A stretch of DNA of 64,000 bases from Anaerohalosphaera lusitana (GCF_002007645.1 NZ_CP019791.1:1364001-1428000); one strand, 5' to 3'. Positions 24,711-34,591 are shown, counted from the stretch's first letter. Notes: generated by a model not told the origin, from the letters alone. Translations and numbers: made by a program.

Positions 24711-27700
24711 ATGAAAATTTGTAGTGTAAAGATTATTTTTTCACTTCTAGTAATTTGCTGTGTAAATCAGGTTTTGTGTGCCGCTTCTACATGGCAGGAG
24801 ACTCGCGACATTATATACAAGCCGAATACTGGAAAACAATCTACCACTCTAAAGCCCAATGATTCAATCTCTTTTTCTGTTCCAAAGTCCAACTCCGACA
24901 CTGCCGTTCGCCGGTTTCTTCGGGTTGTGGGCGGGGTTAAAATGCCGCCTCCTTTTCATGGACGCGGCGAAGGCAAATTTCGTGGTGCAGAGGTCCTTAT
25001 TGACGACTGTCTGAACTCCGAAGTTACTAAAAATGAGTCGTATTCACTTTACTTTCAGGGCGATAACGACAAATTCGAACGCCAAGCCTATTACAGAATT
25101 ACCAACGGAACACTTAAGCGCGGCAAGCTGACTGTCACTTTGCCTGTCATAAAAAAGAATGATCTGCAGAAAAGCCCTGAAGGCGATTTCGGCATAACGA
25201 TCGAGCTGTTCAATAAAAAGCCAGGGCGCGCCCCGAATGACATCTACGATGAACCGGACAGGATTCTGCACATACCTGTGCCTGAGGGATCTTCTGATTA
25301 TCAGCAGGTGAAGAAAACATTTGAATTGCCTGAAAATCTTTCCTGCGCCCTGCTTATAGTGGGCGGGACTGATTTCAGCGGCGAGTGCTGGGTTGAATCG
25401 CCAGTACTTGAGCAAGATGGGGAAAGAGTGTGCTCAATTCCCTTTACTAAACTTGCTGACAGAAAGGACAAAACCAATTACTGGGTTGGGGTCAATCTTG
25501 CTACGCGCAGCTGGCCCATGTGGAAACTGGAATCTGACGGAAAGACCGTATTCGAAGATCGCCGCTTTGACCGAGGATCAAATGTTGCCGACTTCTTTAT
25601 CCCGCTTCCTGGTGATCTGACCGGTGAGGCGACTTTCGAGCTGACTCTACTGAAGGAATCGCATCGTGCCTCGTTTCCATATGAATTGCGGCAGGTGGAA
25701 TTGATAGAGGAAACCGCTAGGGATTATGAAGTAATATCTGTTCCGAAGTTCGTGCGAAAACAGGGACCTTTCGGTATTCTGATAGAGACTAATAAGCCCG
25801 ATATAGAGCTTAGTATCAAAAGTGACGGCGATGTGAAGCCCGGCAGTCAGGAAGTCCGCTTTGAGCAGCCGGGTCTTCATGTGGTGGAATTCCGTGCAGG
25901 AAAGGCAGGGGTGCCGATACAGTTTGAGTTTCACGATGGTCAGAGAGTTGAGAAGGCGGAGGTTGCTCAAGTTATAGCGAAGCCTTCTGAAGAGATCTAC
26001 CTGTCAAGTGGTGATGAAATTTACCTGGACAAGGACTACGAACTTTACGACCATTTTTTCAAGTGGTATTTTGCCAATCGAATTGGGAACTGGTACCAGT
26101 TCCGCCCTTCATATCAGTGGAGCGGTTTTCGAATAGTGGATCCTTCATGGGTAAGGAATTACGTCCGTCTGCTGGAAGGTTTGAAAATGCCTTTCGCCTG
26201 GCAGGTGGAAGGGCGTAACTTGGCGAGCAGTCGGCTGAATCCCTCACTGAAGACTTTAATGTCACCAATGTTCCGAGGTAAACAGGCCCATGAAAACGAT
26301 GGAGGTTACTATTATTGGCGACATTTCAGGTATAAGGGCCTGTCCTCCGATATAGCGGCTCGAAATCGGCCCTATGGTGGGATATTTGCAAAGCACAGGC
26401 CCATTTATACAGATCATAGCACGTTTGTTCACTATGATCCCGAAGGGGTCAAGGATATGGCAGACGGGGCCTTCCAGTTCGTCAATAATGTACGGTATTC
26501 AAAGGGCGAAAGTACTCGCCATACCGGTCCTTCGACGCTTTTCAGATATTTGTATCAGTCTGGATACGAATGGCTGGGAGCCGAACAAATGTACGGACCA
26601 GAGGAAGTGATTCTTTCTTCTTTGAGAGGAGCATCGCGAGCCTATAGCCGTCCTGATTATGGAACCTTACATGCGATGCAGTGGGGATCTCGCGATTTTA
26701 CTAACCCCAAGCATGCTTTACGTTTTTACATGTCGCTGGCAGTAGCTTACATGCATGGATCCTCGCAAATGAACACGGAAGAGGCGCTTTGGGTCGATGA
26801 ATATATGAACGACAGGTATTCAAAATCCGGCAAAGCGCACATTTTCGCTCAGCACCAGATGCTGGATTTTATCGAAACGCATACCCGCAGAGGCAGTCTG
26901 AATAGTCCAATCGCTGTCGTACAGGGACGAAATGATGCCTGGAAATGTTTTGGACGCCACAGCCTCTGGTCCCAAAGAGGCCAAAAATGGAAGTTTAACA
27001 AAGCCGCACAAAGCTGGGATCTTCTTAAAGTTTTTTATCCGGAAAACACTTTGAATGTGTGCGGCCCTAATGGATGGTTCACTTCCACTCCTTATGGGAC
27101 GGTTGATATACTTCCCATCGAAGCCCCGTTGGACGTGATGAAAGAATACAAGACCATGATTTTTCTCGGGTGGAACACCTTTGATGAACATGAGTTTATG
27201 CGAATTCGCGATTTTGTTTTTGATGGGGGCACCTTGCTCCTGAGCGGGGCGCACCTTAACGTTGAACTGCAGCCTGATGCTCCAGTCAAATTCCCCGAGC
27301 AGGACGCTGTCATCCGCGAGCTCCTGGGGGAGAATTATCGCGATATAAGCGAAAAGACAACCCGCGAATTTGGTCTTGGTCAAGTAATATATTTCCCCGA
27401 AAAAGCTTATCCAGCCGAGAGCTCATTGCGGAAATCCTATGAGCAGACCATGCATGAACTGGCCAAGGCAGGTATTTCTGATGAAAAAGGAAAAGGCTGG
27501 GTTGAAAAGTCGCCTGGTATTGGATTTACAGTCTGGGACAGCGAGGTTCGTCGGACAATATATCTTCTTAACACGGACTGGAAAAGTGATCAGAAGACGA
27601 AAACGGCAAAAGTCACAATCAACGGTAAAAAGTTTCCTGTTGCCGTGCGGCAGTACCATGTTGAGGTAATACATTGTTTTGAAGATATTGCTGTAAAGGC

Positions 27701-27878
27701 TCTCTCGAATACCACAGATATTTTAGAGACAACAAAGAAAGACGATCAGTGGGTTATAAAGGTTCAAAATACTGAACCTGATAAAGTCCAGTTTATGGAC
27801 AGTTCAACAGGAGAAGTACGAACAATAGACCTGGATGAAGCTGGCATTCACAATTTCGAGATTTCGGAAGATGAATAA
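24711..27878 (+). CDS. Large secreted protein of unknown family, glycoside-hydrolase-like layout
   Basis: About 1055 aa from ATG 24711 (an upstream ATG at 24702 is possible). Signal peptide MKICSVKIIFSLLVICCVNQVLCA. The N-terminal half is beta-rich without a clear family match. Residues about 440-780 are rich in aromatic residues (YDHFFKWYFANRIGNWYQFRPSYQW, GGYYYWRHFRY, THTRRGSLNSPIAVVQGRNDAWKCFGRHSLWS). A later segment (about 800-900: YGTVDILPIEAPLDVMKEYKTMIFLGWNTFDEHEFMRIRDFVFDGGTLLLSGAH) looks like the glutamine-amidotransferase-like domain that follows the barrel in GH42-type enzymes. I do not recognise the family or a catalytic pair. Secretion and neighbours suggest a glycan-acting enzyme. 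No dockerin-like tail is present, unlike the preceding genes. Confidence 0.6.
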   Translation: MKICSVKIIFSLLVICCVNQVLCAASTWQETRDIIYKPNTGKQSTTLKPNDSISFSVPKSNSDTAVRRFLRVVGGVKMPPPFHGRGEGKFRGAEVLIDDCLNSEVTKNESYSLYFQGDNDKFERQAYYRITNGTLKRGKLTVTLPVIKKNDLQKSPEGDFGITIELFNKKPGRAPNDIYDEPDRILHIPVPEGSSDYQQVKKTFELPENLSCALLIVGGTDFSGECWVESPVLEQDGERVCSIPFTKLADRKDKTNYWVGVNLATRSWPMWKLESDGKTVFEDRRFDRGSNVADFFIPLPGDLTGEATFELTLLKESHRASFPYELRQVELIEETARDYEVISVPKFVRKQGPFGILIETNKPDIELSIKSDGDVKPGSQEVRFEQPGLHVVEFRAGKAGVPIQFEFHDGQRVEKAEVAQVIAKPSEEIYLSSGDEIYLDKDYELYDHFFKWYFANRIGNWYQFRPSYQWSGFRIVDPSWVRNYVRLLEGLKMPFAWQVEGRNLASSRLNPSLKTLMSPMFRGKQAHENDGGYYYWRHFRYKGLSSDIAARNRPYGGIFAKHRPIYTDHSTFVHYDPEGVKDMADGAFQFVNNVRYSKGESTRHTGPSTLFRYLYQSGYEWLGAEQMYGPEEVILSSLRGASRAYSRPDYGTLHAMQWGSRDFTNPKHALRFYMSLAVAYMHGSSQMNTEEALWVDEYMNDRYSKSGKAHIFAQHQMLDFIETHTRRGSLNSPIAVVQGRNDAWKCFGRHSLWSQRGQKWKFNKAAQSWDLLKVFYPENTLNVCGPNGWFTSTPYGTVDILPIEAPLDVMKEYKTMIFLGWNTFDEHEFMRIRDFVFDGGTLLLSGAHLNVELQPDAPVKFPEQDAVIRELLGENYRDISEKTTREFGLGQVIYFPEKAYPAESSLRKSYEQTMHELAKAGISDEKGKGWVEKSPGIGFTVWDSEVRRTIYLLNTDWKSDQKTKTAKVTINGKKFPVAVRQYHVEVIHCFEDIAVKALSNTTDILETTKKDDQWVIKVQNTEPDKVQFMDSSTGEVRTIDLDEAGIHNFEISEDE

Positions 27879-28051
27879 CTGCCCGCTTGGGGATCACGGA
27901 TTCAAGGCTATCTCGAATTCTTTGGTAGTGAAGCACAGCTGCTTTTCGAGGGCTAGAAATGCGCTAGTCATTGAGCAAAGCGGAGGTGCTTTGCAGGTAT
28001 ACATGTGCAAAAAGTAAAACAATGTTCTTAGCAAATAGAGGAAGTATTGTT

Positions 28052-29359
28052 ATGACAGAGCGGAATCGTTTCAACAGAAGGCAATTCCTAAAGACAACAG
28101 CGGGGGTGATCGGGGCGTTCACTATCGTACCGCGGCACGTACTTGGGGGCAACGGTCATGTGGCTCCGAGTGAGATGCTCAATCACGCGATTATCGGCTG
28201 CGGCGGTATCAGCAGTGCTCATCTGGGTTATATAGCTGAGGATCCGAGGCGCAAGCTGGTTGCGTTGTGTGATGTCGACTCGAATCGGCTCGCAGGCAAA
28301 CTGGCGGGCGTCGACAAGGGCGTGAAGGGTTATGAGGATTTCCGGGATGTACTCGCTCGGCCCGACGTTGACGTTGTGCACGTTGCGACTCCGCCTCACT
28401 GGCACGGTTTGATGAGTGTTGCGGCTGCCGAGGCGGGCAAGGATATCTGGTGCGAAAAGCCGATGACGCGGACGATCTATGAGGGTCAGAAGGTCGTCGA
28501 GGCTGTTCAGCGGAACAACCGCATATTCAGGATCAATACGTGGTTCCGGTTCAAGGGCGGTTTTGCAGGCGGATACCACACTTATGACGGCAGCGGCGCA
28601 GAAGTACGGCCTACACGCAAGCTGGTCAAGAGCGGTCTGCTGGGTTGGCCCTTGAAGGTGACGATCGGCAGGGCGAGCGGTCTGAACTGGAAGCAGGATG
28701 TCTGGGTCGGTAAGACGGGTCTGGTGCCGCAGTCTGTGCCGGACAATCTCAACTATGATATGTGGCTCGGGCCGGCTCCGCGCAAGTATTATCATCCGCA
28801 TCGTACGCACGGTTCGTTCCGCGGTTACTGGGATTACGACGGCGGCGGACTGGGTGATATGGGCCAGCACTACCTGGATCCTGTGCAGTTCATACTGGGC
28901 AAGGACAATACGAGTCCGCAGGAAGTTATCGTCGAGACACAGCAGCAGCATACGGACGCTGTTCTGCCGTGGCGGCGGGTGACATACAAGTATGCCGACG
29001 GCTGTGAGGTCATACTGGACGGCGACAACCGTGATGAGAATGCGGCCTTTATCGAGGGGCCGGGCGGTAAGCTGTATAAGAATTTCAAGTCGGACATTCC
29101 GAATATCAAGCAGAAAGTGGCTGAGATGCCTGACCTTGAGCCGGTCGTTACGGACTTTACCGAGGCGGTTCTAAATCGCAAGAAGTTCGCACTGAACGAG
29201 GTCAACGGGCACCGTTCGTGTACGATGGTGAACATGGCGAAGATCGCGGTAAGACTTGGCAGAAACCTGAAGTTCGATCCGGACAAGCAGATGTTCATCG
29301 GTGATGACGAGGCGAACCGTATGATGCGTCAGCCGATGCGTGCTCCGTGGGTGATATAG
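28052..29359 (+). CDS. Tat-exported Gfo/Idh/MocA family oxidoreductase
   Basis: 435 aa from ATG 28052 (GAGGAAG upstream). The N-terminus NRRQFLKTTAGVIGAF is a twin-arginine signal, so the enzyme folds with its cofactor before export. The nucleotide-binding fold shows HAIIGCGGISSAHLG, and the family signature HVATPPHWHGLMSVAAAEAGKDIWCEKPMTRT follows, with the EKP lysine. The C-terminal domain has GDMGQHYLDPVQFILG. Such enzymes oxidise or reduce sugar hydroxyls with NAD(P), and some generate 3-keto-glycosides. The next gene is a 3-keto-disaccharide hydrolase-type protein, which supports an oxidation-then-cleavage route. Codon choice here and in the next gene appears more GC-rich than in the flanking genes. 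Confidence 0.88.
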   Translation: MTERNRFNRRQFLKTTAGVIGAFTIVPRHVLGGNGHVAPSEMLNHAIIGCGGISSAHLGYIAEDPRRKLVALCDVDSNRLAGKLAGVDKGVKGYEDFRDVLARPDVDVVHVATPPHWHGLMSVAAAEAGKDIWCEKPMTRTIYEGQKVVEAVQRNNRIFRINTWFRFKGGFAGGYHTYDGSGAEVRPTRKLVKSGLLGWPLKVTIGRASGLNWKQDVWVGKTGLVPQSVPDNLNYDMWLGPAPRKYYHPHRTHGSFRGYWDYDGGGLGDMGQHYLDPVQFILGKDNTSPQEVIVETQQQHTDAVLPWRRVTYKYADGCEVILDGDNRDENAAFIEGPGGKLYKNFKSDIPNIKQKVAEMPDLEPVVTDFTEAVLNRKKFALNEVNGHRSCTMVNMAKIAVRLGRNLKFDPDKQMFIGDDEANRMMRQPMRAPWVI

Positions 29360-29426
29360 GATGCATCTTAGCGACTGGCTTATTTAAATTTGAGAATTAC
29401 GACTGGATATAAAGGAAGGTAAGAAT

Positions 29427-31016
29427 ATGAGAACTCTGAAGATGTTATTTGGGATGATGGTTGTGCTCAGCGCGATCGCGGTCGGTCAGGCGGCTAATCC
29501 TGCAGTTGACAGGATCACTGAGCAGATGCCTGCGAACAGCTCTGCGATGAAGGACAGCCTGGCTGTGCAGCTTGTTGGTATGACTCCGGAATCGGTTGAG
29601 TATCTTGCGGGCAAGCTGACGCCTTACGATAAGGGTCGGCCCGAGGCGGAATACGGCATAAGCGCGATGACCGATTTTATACAGGATCAGAAGAAAGATG
29701 CCATTCGCGAAGACTATGCAATGCTGCTGGCTGATATGATCGATGATGTGCCGGACAAGCTGGGCAAGGCGTTTTTGATCGAGCAGCTTCAGCTCGTAGG
29801 CGATGAGGAAGTTGTCGATACGGTGGCGGGATATCTCAATGACAGTTTTCTGTGTGATTTTGCGACGAGGACGTTGCTGACTATAGGCGGCGATTCTGTT
29901 GAGGCAAAACTGCTGGCTGCTTTTGACACGGCGTATCCGGAGAACAAGCTTCACCTGATGCAGGGACTCGGCGAGATGCAGAGCATGGCGGGGGCGGACA
30001 AGATACAGCCTTATGCTGCGAGCAATAACTGGAAGATGCGCAAGGCGGCACTGCAGGCGCTGGCGAATATCGGCAAGACTTCTTCGCGTGGTGTTTTGAA
30101 GAATGCGGTCAATGTCGATGATGCGTACAAGAAGGCGGACAATGCTTCGCTGTATTTGCTGTTCGCGCGTCGTCAGGCTGAGCAGGGCAAGTATGACGCT
30201 TGTGCGAGAATCTGCAACGAAGTAGCGGGTATGTTCGGTGACGAGAGCCATCTCAGTTTCGCGGCGGCAGACAGTATGGCCACGGCAATCGGACTTGATA
30301 ATGTCGATAAGATCAAGAACGTCAATCTTCGCGAAAAGACAGAGAAGCAGATCAGAGCGAGTCTCGGAGCGGATTTTGTCAAATCTGAGCACCTGGCACA
30401 AGAAAAAGATCATGTAATTAAGGATCTTTCCGAGGAAGAGAAGCAGCAGGGATTCGAACTGCTGTTCAATGGTGAGGATATGACCGGCTGGGTCGGCAAT
30501 AAGGACAGTTATGGTGTCAAGGACGGTATTCTGTTCTGCCGTAAGGGTACGGGCAGGAATATTTATACCGAGGATACTTATGACGACTTTGTGATGCGGT
30601 TCGATTTCAGGCTGCAGCCCGGTACGAACAATGGGCTGGGTATCAGGTCGCCTGCGACAGGTGACGCAGCGTATGTTGGCATGGAACTTCAGATACTGGA
30701 TAATACCGCTGAGAAGTACAGCAATCTCAAGCCTTACCAATATCACGGCTCAGTCTATGGCGTCATACCGGCCAAACGCGGTTATCTGAACCCGGTCGGC
30801 GAGTGGAACCGGCAGGAAGTTATCGCGGACGGGCACAATATCAAGGTGGTCCTTAACGGAGAGACGATCCTCGACGGTAATATCAAGAAAGCCTCAGAGG
30901 GCGGCACGATCGACGGCAAAGACCATCCGGGTTTGCTGAACGAGTCCGGCCATATCGGATTCCTCGGCCATGGTGACTTCGTAGAGTTCAAGAATATCCG
31001 CATCAAGGAACTGTAA
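29427..31016 (+). CDS. Secreted HEAT-like protein with DUF1080 (3-keto-disaccharide hydrolase) domain
   Basis: 529 aa. Signal peptide MRTLKMLFGMMVVLSAIAVGQAA. Residues about 30-320 are alpha-helical, with HEAT-like repeats (PDKLGKAFLIEQLQLVGDEEVVDTVAGYL, WKMRKAALQALANIGKTSSRGVL). The C-terminal 190 residues are a DUF1080 concanavalin-like domain (GFELLFNGEDMTGWVGNKDSYGVKDGIL, FVMRFDFRLQPGTNNGLGIRSP, GEWNRQEVIADGHNIKVVLNGE, HIGFLGHGDFVEFKNIRI). Members of this domain family cleave 3-keto-glycosides. It lies 67 bases after the Gfo/Idh gene, so the two are likely co-transcribed. The HEAT-like part may bring it to a partner or surface. Confidence 0.85.
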   Translation: MRTLKMLFGMMVVLSAIAVGQAANPAVDRITEQMPANSSAMKDSLAVQLVGMTPESVEYLAGKLTPYDKGRPEAEYGISAMTDFIQDQKKDAIREDYAMLLADMIDDVPDKLGKAFLIEQLQLVGDEEVVDTVAGYLNDSFLCDFATRTLLTIGGDSVEAKLLAAFDTAYPENKLHLMQGLGEMQSMAGADKIQPYAASNNWKMRKAALQALANIGKTSSRGVLKNAVNVDDAYKKADNASLYLLFARRQAEQGKYDACARICNEVAGMFGDESHLSFAAADSMATAIGLDNVDKIKNVNLREKTEKQIRASLGADFVKSEHLAQEKDHVIKDLSEEEKQQGFELLFNGEDMTGWVGNKDSYGVKDGILFCRKGTGRNIYTEDTYDDFVMRFDFRLQPGTNNGLGIRSPATGDAAYVGMELQILDNTAEKYSNLKPYQYHGSVYGVIPAKRGYLNPVGEWNRQEVIADGHNIKVVLNGETILDGNIKKASEGGTIDGKDHPGLLNESGHIGFLGHGDFVEFKNIRIKEL

Positions 31017-31488
31017 TTCATTGCTGGTTCTGGCTTCAGCTAGAGAAATAGAGCTAAATAGAATAGTAGCTGCTTCGATACCAACAGAAGTATAAAGTTG
31101 GGCTCAAACTTGCCTTGATAAGCTTCGTCAGAAAGTTCTTTTTGCCAGACTAAAAAGCGATAAGCGTTCAGCTTTTGCAAGCGGTTAGATTGTATGCTGC
31201 GCTGCAAGGATAGTGTTGAAGCGGAGTCAGCCTTTCTTATCTATTGGTATTGCTCTTTTTTGGAACGACTCATTCAATAGCCATCACTGGAGGAGCAAAA
31301 ATTGCGATCTGCTTCGCAAAAGGCGGACCAGAACTACAGCTTAACGTGATGAAGGGTATTAAAATGAGACAAGAGTATCAATTAGAATATTTTTTTTCGT
31401 AAAATTAACAAATTTACACTCCAACTTTTGGAATTGACAGCATGTACACCCGTCATCATTGATTGCAGCTGTTTATCGGGAGAAGCGA
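31017..31488. other. Gene-free stretch before sigma gene 3
   Basis: No supportable ORF or RNA gene was seen in these 470 bases. The last 110 bases are AT-rich and include TTGACA at 31435-31440, a possible -35 element for the sigma operon, but no convincing -10 at the normal distance. Confidence 0.3.
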
Positions 31489-32043
31489 TTGGATAAGATG
31501 TACAACGAAAATTCATCTAATTCAAACAGAAATGCGGAGGTCTTTCTACGTCTTCTGATGGCTAACAGGCGTGCGATCTACTCATTTGTTCTTTCATTGG
31601 TGGGCAGTTGGTCAGATGCTGATGACGTGATGCAGGACACAGTTACGGTCATGTGGCGTAAGTATGCTGATTTTGAAGAAGGAACCAATTTTAGGGCCTG
31701 GGCAATGCAGATAGCGCGTTTTAAGGTTTTTGAACATCAGAGAAGTAAGAAGGAACGGACCGGATTTGATGTAGAGATACTCAAGGATCTTTCCTCTCAG
31801 TCTTTGCGAAATAGTGAAGATCTGGACCACCGCATTGAAATTCTGCAAGAATGCCTGGACAAACTTGCAAAGAAGGATCGCAGATTGCTCAAGCTGAGGT
31901 ACGAGCAGGATTTCTCCATCAAGGAAGTCGCAAAGCAGACCCGCAGACCTTTTTATGGATTATATAAGGCTATGGCGCGGATACATACTTCACTGCTGTT
32001 ATGCGTCAGGCGCGGGTTGAGGCTTGAGGGAGTTGAGGTGTAA
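31489..32043 (+). CDS. ECF RNA polymerase sigma factor, pair 3
   Basis: About 184 aa. TTG at 31489 lies six bases after GGGAG (31478-31482); ATG at 31498 is the alternative. Region 2: RAIYSFVLSLV, DADDVMQDTVTVMWRKYADF, NFRAWAMQIARFKVFEHQRSKK. Region 4: LQECLDKLAKKDRRLLKLRYEQDFSIKEVAKQTRRPFYGLYKAMARIH. The stop TAA at 32041-32043 shares its last A with the anti-sigma ATG (TAATG), so the pair is translationally coupled. Expected to drive the following LamG, sulfatase and GH89 genes. Confidence 0.9.
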   Translation: MDKMYNENSSNSNRNAEVFLRLLMANRRAIYSFVLSLVGSWSDADDVMQDTVTVMWRKYADFEEGTNFRAWAMQIARFKVFEHQRSKKERTGFDVEILKDLSSQSLRNSEDLDHRIEILQECLDKLAKKDRRLLKLRYEQDFSIKEVAKQTRRPFYGLYKAMARIHTSLLLCVRRGLRLEGVEV

Positions 32044-33701
32044 TGGAACGGAAAGACTTATATTGTCTCGTAGAGTTAGTGATGCTGAAGCTCGATGATA
32101 ATCTCAACGAAGCAGGTTGTCGCGAGCTCAATAAGATGCTGCGCGAGCCGCAGGCCAGGCAGGCTTATCTTGAAGTCATGGATATTTGCGGAGTTCTTAA
32201 GCAAGATACTCGGGCCGATTCACATTTGAAGGATGACGCCGGGATTGATTTTGAACCCGCTGTTGACGGCTGGTGGGAGGCTCTTGCCAGGTACGAACGC
32301 ACGGCTCCAATCGTCGAAACGCAATCATGTGAGCAGAAGAAAGCGCCCCAGCCTCCGGCAACATGCGTTTCAAATACTGAACGTACCATATCTAAACTGG
32401 CGATCTGGGTTGCCGGCGTATCTACGGCTGTTTTGATTGCATTAATGGCCCTCGTTTTCTTCGGTCCGGCTACGGACGAAAATGGCGAAATACTGGCAAC
32501 TGTGCACAACCACTCGGGGCGGGCTTATGATACGAATGGCGACTCTTTGAGACTGGGCCAACAGTTGACGAAGGAATGGGTCAATCTCGAAGAGGGGTAC
32601 CTAAATCTGGAAATGCAGTGCGGCGCTTCGGTTCTGGTGCAGGCTCCAGCGAGTTTTGAGCTTGAAGAGCCGAGCCAGCTCTTTTTGCACACCGGTCGGC
32701 TCAGTTCGATCGTGTCGAAAAAGGCGACAGGTTTTACAGTGCGAACGCGTAATGCCACGGTTGTAGATTACGGCACGGAATTTGGCGTCATTGCCTACGA
32801 AGACGGGGAGGCTGAGGCACATGTGTTTAAGGGAGAGGTTTCGCTCAGGGTAGGCTCTGATCCCCATGATTTTGAGAGATATATGAACCTTAAAGGAGGT
32901 CAGGCCGGTAAAACGGTTTCAGGCGGCAGGTCCCTGAAGAGTGTGAGGGCCCAGCCGAACCTTTTTGTTCGCAGTTTGCCGTTGGAGACGAGATTTGCTT
33001 TACCGGGCAGAAAGATCGATCTTGCGGACATTGTAGGTGGCGGCAACGGATTTGGAACCGGCCAGCAGGATATAGTTATTGACCCAGGCACGGGCGGACT
33101 GACTGGACAGTACAAATTTAAAAATAGAGAGCCATCCGTAGATTACAGTCCGGTGCCAGAGCTTTCGCTTGTTGATGGTGTTTTCGTGCCGGATGGGGGG
33201 ACGGGTCCGGTCTTGGTCAGTCAGCAGGAGCATATTTTCGAAAACGCTCCGGACACCGGCGGCACTTACTTCCAGAATATTTCGAATGGCTTTGAGCTTG
33301 GAACCGAGGGCTACTATCAGAGGCGTGATATTGTCGCAGGCGTTAAATACGGAACGGAAAGTGAACCGGCGATCTCAATGCACTCAAATGCAGGTATAAC
33401 GTTTGATCTGGACGCGATAAGACGTTCAGTGCCTGGTAAAAAACTAAGTCGATTCACCTCGCTTTATGGTATAGCTGGTTTGCCTCATGAGACAAAAGGA
33501 GCCCGTGCGGCTTTTTATGTTCTTGTTGATGGAGAGCAAAAGTTCAAGGCCGAAGGCAAGCATGAGGACCTGGCTAAAGGTAATATTTCGGTAGCATTAG
33601 AGGATGATGATCAGTTCCTGACACTCATTACCTGCGATGCAGACGGAAACAAAGGTAACGACTGGTGTGTTTTTGCTTTGCCGGCAATTGAATTGGAATG
33701 A
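32043..33701 (+). CDS. FecR-domain transmembrane anti-sigma protein with NPCBM-like C-terminus
   Basis: 552 aa. Cytoplasmic part 1-118 with ERTAP at 85-89. One membrane helix at about 119-141 (LAIWVAGVSTAVLIALMALVFF). FecR-like domain at about 190-275 (LFLHTGRLSSIVSKKATGFTVRTRN, VDYGTEFGVIAYEDG, AHVFKGEVSLRVG). Then VDLADI-type linker (IDLADIVGGGNGFGTGQ), as in the second anti-sigma protein. The C-terminal NPCBM-like domain (about 440-552: SMHSNAGITFDLDAIRRSVPG, AFYVLVDGEQKFKAEG, FLTLITCDADGNKGNDW) sits outside the membrane. It probably senses a glycan and controls the sigma factor; the ligand is unknown. ATG overlaps the sigma stop in TAATG. Confidence 0.85.
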   Translation: MERKDLYCLVELVMLKLDDNLNEAGCRELNKMLREPQARQAYLEVMDICGVLKQDTRADSHLKDDAGIDFEPAVDGWWEALARYERTAPIVETQSCEQKKAPQPPATCVSNTERTISKLAIWVAGVSTAVLIALMALVFFGPATDENGEILATVHNHSGRAYDTNGDSLRLGQQLTKEWVNLEEGYLNLEMQCGASVLVQAPASFELEEPSQLFLHTGRLSSIVSKKATGFTVRTRNATVVDYGTEFGVIAYEDGEAEAHVFKGEVSLRVGSDPHDFERYMNLKGGQAGKTVSGGRSLKSVRAQPNLFVRSLPLETRFALPGRKIDLADIVGGGNGFGTGQQDIVIDPGTGGLTGQYKFKNREPSVDYSPVPELSLVDGVFVPDGGTGPVLVSQQEHIFENAPDTGGTYFQNISNGFELGTEGYYQRRDIVAGVKYGTESEPAISMHSNAGITFDLDAIRRSVPGKKLSRFTSLYGIAGLPHETKGARAAFYVLVDGEQKFKAEGKHEDLAKGNISVALEDDDQFLTLITCDADGNKGNDWCVFALPAIELE

Positions 33702-33796
33702 TCGGTCAGATATGGGCCCGATATTGAAAAGTTAATTGTATGGGCGTTGAGCCCGAAATTGTTTTTTTATTTTTGTTCCTTTTGGAGGGCATAACG

Positions 33797-34564
33797 ATGA
33801 AAAAGTTTGTTGTTTCAATGGCAGTGGTTATTGTTGCATGTGCAGGCGCACAGGCAGGTATTGTTGAGCATCTCACATTCGATATTGACGGCACGGCGGC
33901 GACCGGCACTGATGCCGTTCTGGTAGGCGATGCCGCAGTCACGACCGGCGGCATGGGCATCAGCGGCGAAGCTCTGCAGCTCGACGGTGACGGCGACTTC
34001 GCAACCACGCCGGGCTTTAAGGGTATCGCCGGCGCGGATGCTCGTACGGTTTCGCTCTGGGTTAAGACCGCCGTCAATCAGGCTGACGGTACTTTCTTCC
34101 TCGGCTGGGGTGATACTGGATTCGGCAGCCGTGTACGCTACGATCTGGGGCTGCAGAAGGGTACAAGCGATCAGCTTCGCAACGAGCTAAACGCCGGCGC
34201 GATCACCAGCAACACAGGTACGACCATCACCGACGATGCATGGCACCACATCAGCTTGACTTTTGATGGTACCACCACAACGTTCTATGTTGACGGCCAG
34301 ACTTACGGTACATCTACGACGTCAGTCAACACTACTACTACCGAGGACCTTGTAATAGGTACTGGTATTCGTCCGGCGACAGAGTTTAACGAGAATGCTC
34401 GCTGGACGAATGGCTTGATCGACGATGTTCAGATCTATGATGAAGCATTGACGGGCGACCAGGTCGCCACATTGTATGCGAATCCGGGTACGGTTGTTCC
34501 CGAGCCCGCAACCCTCGCAATCCTTGGAATTGGCGCACTGGCACTTGGACGTCGCAGAAAGTAA
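33797..34564 (+). CDS. Secreted LamG PEP-CTERM protein
   Basis: 255 aa from ATG 33797, with GGAGGG at 33784-33789. Signal peptide KKFVVSMAVVIVACAGAQAG, a single LamG domain (about 22-225: VEHLTFDIDGTAATGTDAVL, RTVSLWVKTAVNQADGTFFLGWGDTGFGSR, WHHISLTFDGTTTTFYVDGQ, GLIDDVQIYDEALTGDQVA), and the PEP-CTERM tail VVPEPATLAILGIGALALGRRRK. Its LamG domain is very close to the first LamG domains of the next two genes, which carry dockerin-like tails. Same position in its operon as the PEP-CTERM gene at 5210. Confidence 0.85.
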   Translation: MKKFVVSMAVVIVACAGAQAGIVEHLTFDIDGTAATGTDAVLVGDAAVTTGGMGISGEALQLDGDGDFATTPGFKGIAGADARTVSLWVKTAVNQADGTFFLGWGDTGFGSRVRYDLGLQKGTSDQLRNELNAGAITSNTGTTITDDAWHHISLTFDGTTTTFYVDGQTYGTSTTSVNTTTTEDLVIGTGIRPATEFNENARWTNGLIDDVQIYDEALTGDQVATLYANPGTVVPEPATLAILGIGALALGRRRK

Positions 34565-34591
34565 CTGAAATTTTTCAGGAAAGGGAATTTT

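Noticed and set aside
28088-28951. Minus-strand ORF of 287 aa inside the Gfo/Idh gene
   Set aside because: Antisense to a clear oxidoreductase; no signal, motif or start context.
29445-30746. Long minus-strand ORF (433 aa) opposite the DUF1080 gene
   Set aside because: It is a reverse shadow of a GC-rich gene with clear domains on the plus strand. The translation is low-complexity (many R, I, L) with no domain, and there is no ribosome site.
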